Source: Massilia litorea
GTDB lineage: Bacteria > Pseudomonadota > Gammaproteobacteria > Burkholderiales > Burkholderiaceae_D
Assembly: GCF_015101885.1 (NCBI RefSeq)
Contig: NZ_CP062941.1
Span: forward strand, 1,798,001-1,862,000
DNA length: 64,000 bases
Direction of reading: 5' to 3'
The position numbers were made by a program, and so were the translations under genes. Positions 36,618-46,729 of the stretch are shown one piece after another. Under the pieces are notes generated by a model, which had not been told where the DNA came from, did not search any database, and worked only from the letters and a program-made list of their open reading frames with translations. Position 1 is the stretch's first letter, and every line of letters starts with the position of its first letter.

Positions 36618-37115
36618 ATGAGTAATGAAGTGAAACCTTTGGTCGGCGTCGTGATGGGTTCCTCGTCCGACTGGGACGTGATGAAGAACGCGGTCGACAT
36701 ACTGAAACAGTTCGGCGTGCCCTTCGAGGCGCAGGTGATTTCGGCGCACCGCATGCCGGACGAGATGTTTAGCTATGCCGAGACCGCCCGTGCGCGCGGC
36801 CTGCGCGCGATCATCGCCGGCGCCGGGGGCGCGGCCCACCTGCCGGGCATGATTGCCGCCAAAACCATCGTGCCGGTGCTCGGCGTGCCGGTGCCGTCCA
36901 AATACCTGCGCGGCGAGGATTCGCTGCTGTCGATCGTGCAGATGCCGAAAGGCGTGCCGGTGGCGACCTTTGCCATCGGCGAAGCCGGCGCCGCAAATGC
37001 CGCGCTGACGGCGGTCGCGCTGCTGGCCGCGAATGACGATGCCCTGGCTGCGCAGCTGGAACAGTTCCGCCTGGACCAGACCGCCGTCGCCAAGGCGATG
37101 ACCTTGCCCGTGTGA
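36618..37115 (+). CDS. purE: N5-carboxyaminoimidazole ribonucleotide mutase
   Basis: A 165-residue class I PurE that moves the carboxyl group of N5-CAIR to give [24 protein letters not shown] with the catalytic His, [12 protein letters not shown] and [14 protein letters not shown] are present. It lies one base after purC and 20 bp before purK; PurK supplies its substrate. Confidence 0.97.
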   Translation: MSNEVKPLVGVVMGSSSDWDVMKNAVDILKQFGVPFEAQVISAHRMPDEMFSYAETARARGLRAIIAGAGGAAHLPGMIAAKTIVPVLGVPVPSKYLRGEDSLLSIVQMPKGVPVATFAIGEAGAANAALTAVALLAANDDALAAQLEQFRLDQTAVAKAMTLPV

Positions 37116-37135
37116 AGGCGCAGTGAGTAAAAACC

Positions 37136-38335
37136 ATGAGTAACAAGAGTCAATCGCAGGGAGGCGCCTTCCTGCCCAGCGCCAATCCGCCCACCTGGCT
37201 CGGCGTGATGGGCGGCGGCCAGCTCGGCCGCATGTTCGCCCACGCCGCCCAGGCCATGGGTTTTAAAGTCGCCGTGCTGGAACCGGCCGTGCATTGCCCT
37301 GCCGGCGAGGTTGCCGAGCGCCTGATCAACGCCGATTACACCGACAGCATCGCCCTCGGCCAGTTGTCCGCCCTCTGCGCGGCCGTGACGACCGAGTTCG
37401 AGAACGTCCCGGCCGACAGCATGAACCTGCTGGCGCACGGCAGTTTTGTTGCGCCCGCCGGCAGCTGCGTCTCGATCGCCCAGGACCGGGTGCTGGAGAA
37501 ACGGTTCTTCGTCGAGTGCGCGCCGCTGTCCGGCGTGATGCCGGCGCCGCACAAGGTGATCGCCTCCAATGAAGACATCGACGCCATCGACGATGCGCTG
37601 CTGCCGGGCATCCTGAAAACGGTGCGCATGGGCTATGACGGCAAGGGACAAGTGCGCGTCAAAACCCGCGAGGACGTGCGCGCGGCCTTCGCGGCCATGA
37701 ACGGTGTGACCTGCCTGCTCGAGAAAATGCTGCCGCTGGCCTATGAGGTGTCGGTGCTGACGGCGCGCGGTGCGGACGGGCAATCGGTCGTCTATCCGAT
37801 CGCCGAGAACGTGCACCGCGACGGCATCCTGTTCACGACCACCGTGCCGGGACCGAATGTGACGGCCGAGTGCGCGCAACGCGCTCAGGATGCGGCGCGC
37901 GCCATCGTCGCCCAGCTCGGCTATGTCGGCGTGCTGTGCATCGAGTTCTTCGTGCTGGAGGACGGCTCGCTGGTCGTCAACGAAATGGCCCCGCGTCCGC
38001 ACAACAGCGGGCACTACACGATCGACGCCTGCGTCACCAGCCAGTTCGCCCAGCAGGTGCGGGCGATGGCGAAGCTGCCGCTGGGCGATGTCCGCCAGCA
38101 TTCGCCCGCCGTCATGCTCAACATCCTGGGCGATGTCTGGTTCGAGGGCGACCAGGTGCGCGAACCCGCCTGGGACCGCGTGCTGGCGCTGCCGGGCGCC
38201 TTCTTGCACCTGTACGGCAAGGACGATCCGCGCCGCGGCCGCAAGATGGGCCACGTGACCTTCGTCGCGCCGACCCTGGCCGAGGCCTCGGCGCAATTGC
38301 TGGCTGCCTGCGCCATCCTGGGAATCGCACCGTGA
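37136..38335 (+). CDS. purK: N5-carboxyaminoimidazole ribonucleotide synthase
   Basis: A 399-residue ATP-grasp enzyme making N5-CAIR from AIR, bicarbonate and [44 protein letters not shown] and [18 protein letters not shown] are characteristic. An N-terminal tail of about 20 Ser/Gln/Pro-rich residues precedes the core. Its stop overlaps the following gene's GTG by 4 bp. Confidence 0.96.
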   Translation: MSNKSQSQGGAFLPSANPPTWLGVMGGGQLGRMFAHAAQAMGFKVAVLEPAVHCPAGEVAERLINADYTDSIALGQLSALCAAVTTEFENVPADSMNLLAHGSFVAPAGSCVSIAQDRVLEKRFFVECAPLSGVMPAPHKVIASNEDIDAIDDALLPGILKTVRMGYDGKGQVRVKTREDVRAAFAAMNGVTCLLEKMLPLAYEVSVLTARGADGQSVVYPIAENVHRDGILFTTTVPGPNVTAECAQRAQDAARAIVAQLGYVGVLCIEFFVLEDGSLVVNEMAPRPHNSGHYTIDACVTSQFAQQVRAMAKLPLGDVRQHSPAVMLNILGDVWFEGDQVREPAWDRVLALPGAFLHLYGKDDPRRGRKMGHVTFVAPTLAEASAQLLAACAILGIAP

Positions 38336-39363
38336 GCCTGCAGGAACTCGATCCGGCCGCCATCGAAGCGGCCGCGCGTGCGCTCGAGGCGGGGCAACTC
38401 GTGGCTTTCCCGACCGAGACCGTCTACGGCCTCGGCGCGGACGCGGAGAATCCGGCGGCGGTCGCCGCCATCTATGCCGCCAAGGGCCGCCCGCAGGACC
38501 ACCCTGTGATCGTGCACCTGGCGCCGGAAGCGGAGATGGCGCACTGGGCCTGTGACATCCCGCCCGAGGCGCATGCCCTGGCGAACGCCTTCTGGCCTGG
38601 TCCGCTGACGATGATTTTAAAGCGCGCGCCGAACATTCCGGACGCGGTCAGCGGCGGCCAGGATACGGTCGGGCTGCGCTGCCCCTCGCATCCGGTGGCG
38701 ATCGCCTTGTTGCGCGCTTTCAAGGGCGGGCAGGGCGGCGTCGCGGCGCCGTCCGCCAATAAATTCGGCCACGTCAGCCCCACGCTCGCAGAACACGTGC
38801 GCGACGAATTCGGCGCCGACGGGTCGGTCGCGATGGTGCTCGACGGCGGCGCCTCGCAGGTCGGCATCGAATCGACCATCGTCGATTTATCCCGCCTGGC
38901 CACCCACGGTCCGGTGCTGCTGCGTCCGGGCCATGTGAGCGCGGAGGCGATCGCCGCCGTGATCGATCAGCTGCCTGCCGCGCCGGACGTCGCCGCGCCG
39001 CGCGCCTCGGGCACGCTGGAGTCGCATTACGCGCCGCACACGCCGGTGGCGATGCAGGATACCGTGACGCTGGTGCAAACCCTGGGGCAGATGGAAGAAG
39101 CGGGCCGCAAGCTCGCCCTGATCCATTATTCCGACCTCTGGACGGCGCACGCCGCCATCCGCCTGCCGGCCACCCCGGAAGGCTTTGCGCACGCCCTTTA
39201 TGCGGCGCTGCGCGCGATGGACGGGCAGGGCGCCGACCTGATCCTGGTCGAGGCGCCGCCGCAAGACGGCGCCTGGCTCGGCGTCAACGACCGCCTGCGC
39301 CGCGCTGCGCACGGCTCGACCGGAATCGTGCACGGCCTGCTCAACCGCGACGCAGGCGTATAA
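38332..39363 (+). CDS. L-threonylcarbamoyladenylate synthase (Sua5 type)
   Basis: A 343-residue enzyme making threonylcarbamoyl-AMP for the t6A base of ANN-decoding tRNAs. The YrdC domain (about 5-205) has [25 protein letters not shown] and [11 protein letters not shown] Sua5 C-terminal domain (about 225-340) makes this the long form rather than the short TsaC. GTG at 38332 overlaps the purK stop as GTGA. It belongs to the same pathway family as tcdA at 49310, which acts on the finished t6A. Confidence 0.92.
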   Translation: MSLQELDPAAIEAAARALEAGQLVAFPTETVYGLGADAENPAAVAAIYAAKGRPQDHPVIVHLAPEAEMAHWACDIPPEAHALANAFWPGPLTMILKRAPNIPDAVSGGQDTVGLRCPSHPVAIALLRAFKGGQGGVAAPSANKFGHVSPTLAEHVRDEFGADGSVAMVLDGGASQVGIESTIVDLSRLATHGPVLLRPGHVSAEAIAAVIDQLPAAPDVAAPRASGTLESHYAPHTPVAMQDTVTLVQTLGQMEEAGRKLALIHYSDLWTAHAAIRLPATPEGFAHALYAALRAMDGQGADLILVEAPPQDGAWLGVNDRLRRAAHGSTGIVHGLLNRDAGV

Positions 39364-39648
39364 CAAAGGCAAGCCGGGGCAATGCTTGCCTCGGTTCGCC
39401 ATGCGATTGGCATATTCGTTCTCTATAACGTTGCATTCCTGCCTCTGCTTACCTTTTGAGATATTGCTCTTGGCAATGCTTGTTATAATCGGCGCACCCT
39501 GCCGGGCTTCTGCCTTGTCGGCTTTGGTTGACGCCATGACAATCAAAATTTCTATACAAGCGGAAAGAACACTGGCATATTAGTTCGGGATGCGAATAGC
39601 ACGAGCGTTCGTTTCACAGAAAAATATCTTATCCTCTTAGGAGACACA
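39364..39648 (+). promoter_or_regulatory. Upstream region of the GDSL lipoprotein with extended -10
   Basis: This 285-bp gap contains a hairpin (AGGCAAG 39367-39373 with CTTGCCT 39385-39391), an 11-bp direct repeat GGCAATGCTTG (39378-39388 and 39472-39482) and a perfect extended -10, TGTTATAAT, at 39481-39489. The second repeat copy runs into that -10. Transcription from there would give a leader of about 150 nt. No gene is visible. Confidence 0.5.
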
Positions 39649-41004
39649 ATGCGTCAAATGAATTTCGCGCTCGCGCTGCTGACTGCAGCTGCGCTGGCTG
39701 CATGCGGCGGCACCGGCAGCAGTGGTGGCGATCAGACCCATGCGGTCAAGTTCACCCAGCAGGTGACCTTCGGCGACAGCCTGTCGGACGTCGGCAGCTA
39801 CAACGTGGGCGCAGTCAACGTCGCTGGTGGCGGCAAGTTCACCATCAACGGTGACAACACCAGCACGAACCCTGTCCTGACCGGCAAGAACTGGACCGAA
39901 GTGCTGGCCGCGGAACTGCGCCTGCCGGCGCCTTGCGCCGCCCAGACCGGCCTGCAGGGCACCGACAGCACCGATCCGGCGCTCGACTTCAACGTGCCGA
40001 TCGTCAACAACGCGAATTGCTTCAACTACGCACAGGGCGGCGCCCGCGTGACCAACCCGATCGGCCCTGGCAACCGCGCCGTCAAGCCGGAACTGGGCGA
40101 GATGACCCTGCCGGTGGTGAGCCAGGTCGCGAACCACCTGGCTAAAACCGGCGGCAAGTTCAGCGGCACCGAACTGGTCACCATCATGGCCGGCGGTAAC
40201 GACGTCCTGATGCAGCTGGGCGGGCTGAGCGCAGGCGCCACCGCTGCCGGCACCGCTGCCGGCCAGAAGGCGTTCCCGACCCTGCTGATCGGCGGACTGG
40301 TCGCCATCGTGCCGGCTGCAAATCAGGCTAGCGCGCAGGCAAGCATCGGCCTGGCCGTCCAGACCACGGCAGCCGCCGGCGGTACCCAGACGCAAATCGC
40401 CGGCGCTGCAGCACTCGCCGCGATCCAGCTCGGCGCCGATCCTGCAGCCGCGCAAGCCGCCGCCGCCAAAGCCGGTACCGACGCGCAGGCAGCCGGTGCC
40501 AAGGCCGGTGCCGACTACGCCGCCGCGCAAGGTCCGCTGCTCGTTGCCGAACTGGGCAAGGCCGGCGCCGAACTGGCTGCACTGGTAAAGACGCAAATCG
40601 TCGCCAAGGGCGCGAACTACGTGGTCGTCAACAACCTGCCGGACGTCGCCAGTACCCCGTCGGGCAAGGCACAGTCGGCATCGACCCAGCAACTGATCGG
40701 CGCGATGGTCGATGCCTTCAACGCACAGTTGAAGGCCGGTCTGGGCAACGATCCGAAAATCGCCTACGTCGACCTGTATTCGATCAGCAAGGACCAGGTA
40801 GTCAACCCGGCCATCTACGGGCTGACCAACACCGCGCAGAAGGCCTGCACGACCGAATCGTCGCTGACCTGCACCGCCAAGACCCTGTCTGGTCCGGACG
40901 TAAGCCACTACATGTTCGCCGACGACATCCACCCGACTCCGTACGAGTACTGGCTGGTCACGCGCTATGTCCTGAAGGATATGGCTGTCAAAGGCTGGCT
41001 GTAA
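39649..41004 (+). CDS. GDSL/SGNH-family lipoprotein with Ala-rich insert
   Basis: A 451-residue secreted lipid-anchored esterase-like protein. Lipobox LAAC gives Cys19, followed by a Gly/Ser-rich linker and the GDSL block TFGDSLSDVGSY (Ser44). The other catalytic pair D425xxH428 is in ADDIHPT near the C-terminus. Between them about 186-300 is extremely rich in Ala, Gly and Gln, suggesting an inserted helical or low-complexity segment. No autotransporter barrel follows. A hairpin and then OmpW come next. Confidence 0.85.
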   Translation: MRQMNFALALLTAAALAACGGTGSSGGDQTHAVKFTQQVTFGDSLSDVGSYNVGAVNVAGGGKFTINGDNTSTNPVLTGKNWTEVLAAELRLPAPCAAQTGLQGTDSTDPALDFNVPIVNNANCFNYAQGGARVTNPIGPGNRAVKPELGEMTLPVVSQVANHLAKTGGKFSGTELVTIMAGGNDVLMQLGGLSAGATAAGTAAGQKAFPTLLIGGLVAIVPAANQASAQASIGLAVQTTAAAGGTQTQIAGAAALAAIQLGADPAAAQAAAAKAGTDAQAAGAKAGADYAAAQGPLLVAELGKAGAELAALVKTQIVAKGANYVVVNNLPDVASTPSGKAQSASTQQLIGAMVDAFNAQLKAGLGNDPKIAYVDLYSISKDQVVNPAIYGLTNTAQKACTTESSLTCTAKTLSGPDVSHYMFADDIHPTPYEYWLVTRYVLKDMAVKGWL

Positions 41005-41020
41005 TCATCAAAGAAAAAGC

Positions 41021-41057
41021 CTGGTTGCACTGCCTGTCCGCAGGCCGGTGCAACCGG
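41021..41057. other. Long hairpin between GDSL lipoprotein and ompW
   Basis: CTGGTTGCAC (41021-41030) pairs with GTGCAACCGG (41048-41057); inside it GCCTG and CAGGC form a second stem around TCCG. No T-run follows on the plus strand, but the A-rich left flank would be a T-tail on the minus strand. It may protect or terminate RNA. Confidence 0.6.
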
Positions 41058-41082
41058 TCGTAAAAAGAACTCAGGAGAAATG

Positions 41083-41763
41083 ATGAAAGTACGTTTCAAT
41101 AGCGTCGCCAAGACGCTAATCGCAGCCGCCGCGCTGGCATGCGCCGCGAGCGCTTCGGCCCAGTCGGCCGGCCAGTGGACCGCCAAGTTCGGCTTCAACC
41201 AGCTGACCCCGAAAGTCGAGAGCGGCGATATCTCGGCACCGGCCCTGCCGTTCACCAAGGGCGATGTCTCGCGCGACATCCAGCCGGTGATCGGCATTGC
41301 CTATGGCATCACCGACAACATCTCGCTCGAAACCGCGCTCGGCACGCCGTACAAGCACAGGATCCTCGGCGCCGGTTCGATCGCCGGTACCGGCGAGCTG
41401 GGTACGGTCGAGGCACTGCCGCCGACCGTGTTCGCGCAGTACCGCTTCTTCTCCCCGAACGCGACCTTCCGTCCGTTCGTCGGCATTGGCGCCACCTATG
41501 CCTACTTCATGAAGGAACGCGGTTCGGGCAAGCTGACGGCGCTCACCAATCCGGGCGGCGCACCGACGACCTTCAACATCGACAACAAGTTCACCTATAC
41601 CGGCCAGCTCGGCGTGGCGATGAACTTCAACGAGCGCTGGTTCGCCGACGTGACCGTCAACAAGAGCCGCCTGCGCACCGACGTGCACTTCTCGACCGGC
41701 CAGAACCAGCACATGAAGCTGGACCCGGTCGCCGTGCTGCTGGCCGTCGGCTACAAGTTTTAA
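41083..41763 (+). CDS. OmpW family outer-membrane protein
   Basis: A 226-residue eight-stranded barrel protein. The signal peptide (ending ASASAQS) is followed by WTAKFGFNQLTPKVESGD, a typical OmpW mature start, the PPTVFAQYRFF and FRPFVGIGATYAYF strands, and a C-terminal aromatic (GYKF). It likely forms a small hydrophobic channel. ATG at 41083 is favoured over 41080 by the spacing from AGGAG. A bidirectional terminator follows. Confidence 0.92.
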   Translation: MKVRFNSVAKTLIAAAALACAASASAQSAGQWTAKFGFNQLTPKVESGDISAPALPFTKGDVSRDIQPVIGIAYGITDNISLETALGTPYKHRILGAGSIAGTGELGTVEALPPTVFAQYRFFSPNATFRPFVGIGATYAYFMKERGSGKLTALTNPGGAPTTFNIDNKFTYTGQLGVAMNFNERWFADVTVNKSRLRTDVHFSTGQNQHMKLDPVAVLLAVGYKF

Positions 41764-41798
41764 TATACGTTTTAATTCGCGGCCGTTACGGCGCAATG

Positions 41799-41834
41799 AA
41801 AAACCGGCAGGGCGCAAGCCCGGCCGGTTTTTTT
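41799..41834. terminator. Bidirectional terminator, ompW / GGDEF-EAL gene
   Basis: AAACCGGC and GCCGGTTT with an inner GGGC/GCCC stem around GCAA, flanked by A-run and T-run. It serves both convergent genes. Confidence 0.9.
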
Positions 41835-41848
41835 CGTTTTATCGAATG

Positions 41849-43960
41849 CTAATGCAGCGTCGCTGCGTAGCGCGCGAAATGCTCGCCACTGAGGGCGCGT
41901 TCGTATAAATATCCCTGGTAGACGAAGCAGCCGGCCTGGGACAGCCATTCGCGCTGGCCCTGGGTTTCCACGCCTTCGGCGATCACCTGCAGGCCCAGGC
42001 TGCCGCCGAGGGCAATGATCGAGCGCACGATCGAGGCGTCGTTGCGATCGGTCAGCACGTCTCGCATGAAGGAATAATCGATTTTCAGCTGGTCCAGCGG
42101 CAGTTTGCGCAGGTAGGCCAGCGACGAGTAGCCGGTGCCGAAGTCGTCGAGCGAGAAGGTGATGCCGAGGCGGCGCAGGGTTTCCATGGTCTCGACCGTG
42201 TGTGCGAAATCGGTCACGACCAGGGTTTCGGTCAGCTCGAATTTCAGGCCGTGCGGATCGACGCCGGTGGCGGCCAGGATTTCCTGGGTCATGGCGACGA
42301 AATCGGGCTCGACGAACTGGCGCGCACTCACGTTCACCGACAGCGACAGGTGCCGGGTGGCGGGATTCCTCTGCCACGAGGCCAGCTCGAGGCAGGCCGT
42401 GCCCAGCACCCAGCGCCCGATGTCGACGATCAGGCTGGTCTCTTCGGCCTGCTTGATGAATTCGGTCGGATACAGGATCTCGCCGTTCGGCAGGCGCCAG
42501 CGCAGGAGCGCCTCGGCGCCGATCACGCGGCTGTCGCCGTCGAGTTGCGGCTGGTAGTTCAGCATGAATTCATGGTTGCGCAAGGCGCGCCGCAGCCCGC
42601 TTTCGAGCTCGGAGCGGGCGGTCCACTTGGCCTGCATGTCGGGATCGAAGAAGCGGAAGGTGTTGCGGCCTGCGGCCTTGGCCTGGTACATGGCGGTGTC
42701 GGCCTGCTTCAGGGCCGACTCCACCGTGTCGAGGGCGCCGCTGATCATCGTCACGCCGATGCTGGTCGACACCGAATACATGAAGTCGGCGAGCTGGAAG
42801 GGCGCGCGCATGGCGGCGACGACCTTGGCGGCCACGGTCTCGGCATGGTGCGCCGCTGTTTCGATCGATTCCTCATCCGGCTGGACCAGGATCACGAACT
42901 CGTCGCCGCCGAGGCGCGCCACCATGTCGGCCTCGCGCACGCTGTGCTCGAGGCGGCGGGCAACCGCCTGCAGCAGCATGTCGCCGGCCGCGTGGCCGTG
43001 GGTATCGTTGAGGGTCTTGAAATTGTCGAGGTCGAGGAACATCAGGGCGCCGACCTTGCGCGAGCGCGCACTGCCGAGCAGGGCGCGGCGCAGGTGATCG
43101 AGCAGGCTGGCGCGGTTCGGCAGGTCGGTCAAGGCGTCGAAATAGGCGAGGCGGTGGATGCGCGCCTCGTTGCTCTTGCGCTCGCTGATGTCGGTGCTCA
43201 TGACCAGGATCTTTTGCGGGATGCCCGAGGCCGGATCGGCCGGCACCACGGTCCAGCGCGTGTCGGCATGCAGGGGACTGCCGTCGCGCCGGTGCTGGTG
43301 CAGTTCGCCCACCCACTCGCCTTCGTCGAGCGCGGTTTTATACGCTTCGCTGTAGGCCGCGTGGTCGTCGCACAGCAGGTCGGACATGCGCTGGCCCTCG
43401 GCTTCCCTCGCATCCCAGCCGTAGAGCCGTTCGGCGCCCTTGTTCCAGTAGGTGATGCGCGAACTCATGTCCATCACGAAGATCGCATCGCGTGCCTTGT
43501 CCAGCAGCGAGGCCTGTTCCAGCGCCAGCAGGTCGGCGCGCCGCAAGACCGTGATGTCGGCAATGAAACCCTCGAGCGCTTCCACGTTGCCCTGCTCGTC
43601 GAACACGGCCGCTCCCTGTTCCCAGGCCCAGCGCAGCTTGCCGGCGGCGGTGGTGATGCGGTAGCTCAGCTGGAAGGGACGGCGTTCGCGGATCGCCGCA
43701 TTGGTGTCGTCGGACACCTTCGCGCGGTCGTCGGGATGGATCAGGCTGGCATACGACATCGCATCCTCGCCGGTGAAGGCGGAAGCCGGATAGCCGGTCA
43801 GCTTTTCGATGCCCGCACTCAGGAAGATCATGGTCCAGCTGCTGTCGTTCAGGCAGCGATACACCACCCCGGGCAAGTTGCTCAACAATAGATCGAGCGA
43901 CAGGGCGGAGGCGTCCTGGGAATGCAAATTGGTCGAGACTGTGTGGCCAGATGGGGGCAT
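41849..43960 (-). CDS. PAS-PAS-GGDEF-EAL protein
   Basis: A 703-residue cytoplasmic c-di-GMP protein. PAS1 spans about 25-135 and PAS2 about 145-265. GGDEF spans about 275-435 (FDALTDLPNRASL, LGGDEF intact) and EAL about 450-695 (GAEALLRW, SLDDFGTGYSSL, IAEGVETQ). Both catalytic halves keep their key residues, so synthesis and breakdown are both possible. There is no membrane segment; PAS domains would sense internal cues. It stands alone, with about 190 bp to gcdH upstream. Confidence 0.93.
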   Translation of the reverse strand: MPPSGHTVSTNLHSQDASALSLDLLLSNLPGVVYRCLNDSSWTMIFLSAGIEKLTGYPASAFTGEDAMSYASLIHPDDRAKVSDDTNAAIRERRPFQLSYRITTAAGKLRWAWEQGAAVFDEQGNVEALEGFIADITVLRRADLLALEQASLLDKARDAIFVMDMSSRITYWNKGAERLYGWDAREAEGQRMSDLLCDDHAAYSEAYKTALDEGEWVGELHQHRRDGSPLHADTRWTVVPADPASGIPQKILVMSTDISERKSNEARIHRLAYFDALTDLPNRASLLDHLRRALLGSARSRKVGALMFLDLDNFKTLNDTHGHAAGDMLLQAVARRLEHSVREADMVARLGGDEFVILVQPDEESIETAAHHAETVAAKVVAAMRAPFQLADFMYSVSTSIGVTMISGALDTVESALKQADTAMYQAKAAGRNTFRFFDPDMQAKWTARSELESGLRRALRNHEFMLNYQPQLDGDSRVIGAEALLRWRLPNGEILYPTEFIKQAEETSLIVDIGRWVLGTACLELASWQRNPATRHLSLSVNVSARQFVEPDFVAMTQEILAATGVDPHGLKFELTETLVVTDFAHTVETMETLRRLGITFSLDDFGTGYSSLAYLRKLPLDQLKIDYSFMRDVLTDRNDASIVRSIIALGGSLGLQVIAEGVETQGQREWLSQAGCFVYQGYLYERALSGEHFARYAATLH

Positions 43961-44100
43961 GTTCCGCGCGCTTGAGGTAGGTGGAACACTAGCAGGGCGA
44001 TGCTTGATCTAGCACACATGGTAACGCGAAACTTGCGTCGATTCGTTACCGTATTGGCTCATTCTTTGATCTGTTGTCAAAAAGATACGAACTCGGATGC

Positions 44101-44137
44101 GCTGTTGCCCGGCTTGGGTAGCAGGCCGGGCAACAGC
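44101..44137 (-). terminator. Hairpin downstream of gcdH
   Basis: A perfect 13-bp inverted repeat, GCTGTTGCCCGGC and GCCGGGCAACAGC, with an 11-nt loop, 15 bases after the gcdH stop on the minus strand. A T-run occurs only some 15-20 nt beyond, so it is an atypical terminator. Confidence 0.65.
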
Positions 44138-44151
44138 TGGGAAAAGGCTGC

Positions 44152-45327
44152 TTAAAAGGCGGCGATGCCGGTCTGTGCGCGGCCCAGGATCAGCGCGTGG
44201 ATGTCGTGCGTCCCCTCATAGGTGTTCACGACTTCCAGGTTGACCATGTGGCGGATGATGCCGAACTCGTCCGAGATACCGTTACCGCCCAGCATGTCGC
44301 GTGCCGTACGGGCGATGTCCAGCGATTTACCGCAGGAGTTACGCTTCATCATCGAGGTGATCTCGACCGCGGCCGTGCCCTCGTCCTTCATCCGGCCCAG
44401 GCGCAGGCAGCCCTGCAGGCCGAGGGTGATCTCGGTCTGCATGTCGGCCAGTTTCTTTTGCACCAGCTGGTTCGCCGCCAGCGGCTTGCCGAACTGGTGA
44501 CGATCGAGGGTGTACTGGCGCGCCGTGTGCCAGCAGGCCTCGGCGGCGCCGAGCGCGCCCCAGGCGATGCCGTAACGCGCCGAGTTCAGGCAGGTAAACG
44601 GACCCTTCAGGCCGCGCACGTCCGGGAAGGCGTTTTCTTCCGGGCAGAACACGTTGTCCATGACGATCTCGCCGGTGACCGACGCGCGCAGGCCGAACTT
44701 GCCGTGGATGGCTGGGGCGGATAACCCTTTCCAGTCCTTTTCGAGCACGAAGCCCCGGATTGCGCCTTCGTCATCCTTGGCCCAGACGACGAACACGTCG
44801 GCGACCGGCGAGTTGGTGATCCACATCTTGCTGCCGGTGAGCGAATAGCCGCCCTCGACCTTGCGGGCACGGGTCACCATCGAGCCTGGATCGGAGCCGT
44901 GGTTCGGCTCGGTCAAACCGAAGCAGCCGATCCATTCGCCGGTCGCCAGTTTCGGCAGGTATTTCTGTTTGGTTGCCTCGTTGCCGAATTCATGGATCGG
45001 CACCATCACCAGGGACGATTGCACGCTCATCATCGAGCGGTAGCCCGAGTCGACGCGCTCGACTTCGCGCGCGATCAGGCCGTAGGCGACATAGTTCAGG
45101 CCGGGGCCGCCGTATTGCTCGGGAATGGTCGGGCCGAGCAGGCCCAGTTCTCCCATCTCGCGGAAGATGGAATTGTCCATGCGCTCGTGGCGGAAGGCCT
45201 CGAGGATGCGCGGCTGCAGCTTGTCCTGGCAATAGGAAGCGGCGGCGTCGCGGATCATGCGCTCGTCGTCGGTGAGCTGGCTGTTCAGGAGGAGGGGATC
45301 GTCCCAGTGGAAGGCGGCTTTGGTCAT
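44152..45327 (-). CDS. gcdH: Glutaryl-CoA dehydrogenase
   Basis: A 391-residue FAD acyl-CoA dehydrogenase converting glutaryl-CoA to crotonyl-CoA in lysine/tryptophan breakdown. [15 protein letters not shown], the [19 protein letters not shown] block and [15 protein letters not shown] with catalytic Glu371 fit GCDH better than other family members. ATG at 45327 begins the usual [11 protein letters not shown] start; the open frame extends 30 non-conserved codons upstream. No linked pathway genes are seen. Confidence 0.92.
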   Translation of the reverse strand: MTKAAFHWDDPLLLNSQLTDDERMIRDAAASYCQDKLQPRILEAFRHERMDNSIFREMGELGLLGPTIPEQYGGPGLNYVAYGLIAREVERVDSGYRSMMSVQSSLVMVPIHEFGNEATKQKYLPKLATGEWIGCFGLTEPNHGSDPGSMVTRARKVEGGYSLTGSKMWITNSPVADVFVVWAKDDEGAIRGFVLEKDWKGLSAPAIHGKFGLRASVTGEIVMDNVFCPEENAFPDVRGLKGPFTCLNSARYGIAWGALGAAEACWHTARQYTLDRHQFGKPLAANQLVQKKLADMQTEITLGLQGCLRLGRMKDEGTAAVEITSMMKRNSCGKSLDIARTARDMLGGNGISDEFGIIRHMVNLEVVNTYEGTHDIHALILGRAQTGIAAF

Positions 45328-45469
45328 GATGGTCCTGGTCTCGTTCTTGTTGGAGGCGAAAGCGCGCAAGCTTGCCGCGCCGGGCCAGGCCATTATAGGA
45401 AGGAGATGCAGGGCCATCTTTTCAAACTGCGACAGCCATTTTCATAATTGTCGTGAGGCAGACGACGAT

Positions 45470-45982
45470 TCAGGCCGGGCCGGTCGTGCCGAAGCGCCCG
45501 CCATGAAACAGCAGTCCCGCCTGCGGCTGCACGTCGCATTCCTCGACTTCGCCGACGAAGATCACGTGGTCGCCTTCCGGATAGCGGCTGCGGTTATGGC
45601 ATTCGAACCAGGCTGCCGCGCCCTTTAAAATCGGCAGGCCGGTACGCGAGAGTTCGTAGTCGATGCCGTCGAAGGGATCGGTCTCGGTGCGGCGCGAAAA
45701 GCGCATGGCCAGGTCTTGCTGGCCCGCCGCCAGGATGTTGATGACGTAATGCGAGTTGCCGCTGAAGACGGGCAGGCTGTTCGCGCCCACGCCCAGGCTC
45801 CACAGCACGAGCGGCGGATCGAGCGAGACCGAATTGAACGAACTGGCGGTCAGGCCGCGGAAGCTGCCGTCGGCAAGCCGCGTCGTGATCACGGTCACGC
45901 CGGTGGCGAATTGCGACAGTGCCTGGCGAAAATGCGCCGAGTCGAAACCGCGCGCGATGGCGCGGGGAGAGCGTGTGTTCAT
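45470..45982 (-). CDS. Flavin reductase family protein
   Basis: A 170-residue FMN-binding split-barrel protein of the DIM6/NTAB (HpaC-like) group. FATGVTVITTRLADGSFRGLTASSFNSVSLDPPLVLWSL is the signature and HVIFVGEVEECD is a late strand. Such proteins supply reduced flavin to monooxygenases, but no partner is adjacent. ATG at 45982 is chosen. Confidence 0.88.
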   Translation of the reverse strand: MNTRSPRAIARGFDSAHFRQALSQFATGVTVITTRLADGSFRGLTASSFNSVSLDPPLVLWSLGVGANSLPVFSGNSHYVINILAAGQQDLAMRFSRRTETDPFDGIDYELSRTGLPILKGAAAWFECHNRSRYPEGDHVIFVGEVEECDVQPQAGLLFHGGRFGTTGPA

Positions 45983-46142
45983 TGGTACCTTGGAAAGTTC
46001 CCGCTCATTATGCCACCGCCGCCCGCGGGCCGGCGCCACGGGGCGCATCTCGTCCGCTGTCATGCCCGCTGGCGCGCCTGCATTTAGTGCCGCTTTGCGT
46101 TAGCATCGGGGCATCGATACAACGACAATGGCGAGGCATGCA

Positions 46143-46682
46143 ATGAGCGAGCAAGGGCGGCACGAGGTGGCAATTCTGGGCGGCGGCTGTTTCTGGTGCG
46201 TCGAGGCCGTGTACCTCGAGGTGCGCGGCGTCACGAAAGTCGAATCGGGCTACATGGGCGGCCATGTCGTCAATCCGACCTACGAACAGGTCTGCGGCGC
46301 CGGCACCGGACACGCCGAGGTGGTACGGCTCGAATTCGATCCGTCGGTCATCAGCTACCGCGACATCCTGCAGATCTTCTTCACCATCCACGATCCGACG
46401 ACCCAGGACCGCCAGGGCAACGACGTCGGCCCGCAATACCGTTCCGTGATCTTCTTCGAGAACCCGGAGCAGGAAGCGACCGCGCGCCAGGTGATCGCGG
46501 AGATGGCGGCGGTCTGGGACGCGCCGATCGTGACCCAGTTGGTGCCGAGCGAGACCTGGTACAAGGCCGAGGAGTATCACCAGAATTACTATGCCCAGCA
46601 TCCGATGCAGGGGTATTGCGCCTTTGTCGTGGCGCCGAAGGTGGCGAAGTTCCGCAAGACGTTTACGCACTGGATGAAGTAG
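46143..46682 (+). CDS. msrA: Peptide-methionine (S)-S-oxide reductase
   Basis: A 179-residue repair enzyme for oxidised methionine. GGGCFWC holds the catalytic Cys16; GYMGGHVVNPTYEQVCGAGTGHAEVV and the DPTTQDRQGNDVGPQYRS block are diagnostic. ATG at 46143 has GAGG seven to ten bases upstream; an earlier ATG at 46128 would add five residues. A palindromic repeat follows. Confidence 0.95.
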   Translation: MSEQGRHEVAILGGGCFWCVEAVYLEVRGVTKVESGYMGGHVVNPTYEQVCGAGTGHAEVVRLEFDPSVISYRDILQIFFTIHDPTTQDRQGNDVGPQYRSVIFFENPEQEATARQVIAEMAAVWDAPIVTQLVPSETWYKAEEYHQNYYAQHPMQGYCAFVVAPKVAKFRKTFTHWMK

Positions 46683-46696
46683 GGCCCGCTAGCAGT

Positions 46697-46725
46697 CCGC
46701 GTGGGCACGGAGTGCCCACCCTACG
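46697..46725. repeat. Palindromic intergenic repeat, copy 2 (single unit)
   Basis: CCGCGTGGGCAC, short loop, GTGCCCACCCTACG: one unit of the family seen at 1474, 51868 and 54684. It fills the gap between convergent msrA and cfa and could fold as a hairpin. Confidence 0.8.
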
Positions 46726-46729
46726 AAAC

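Noticed and set aside
42200..43891. A 563-codon plus-strand frame opposite the GGDEF/EAL gene
   Set aside because: No recognisable protein features; the minus strand carries intact PAS, GGDEF and EAL motifs.
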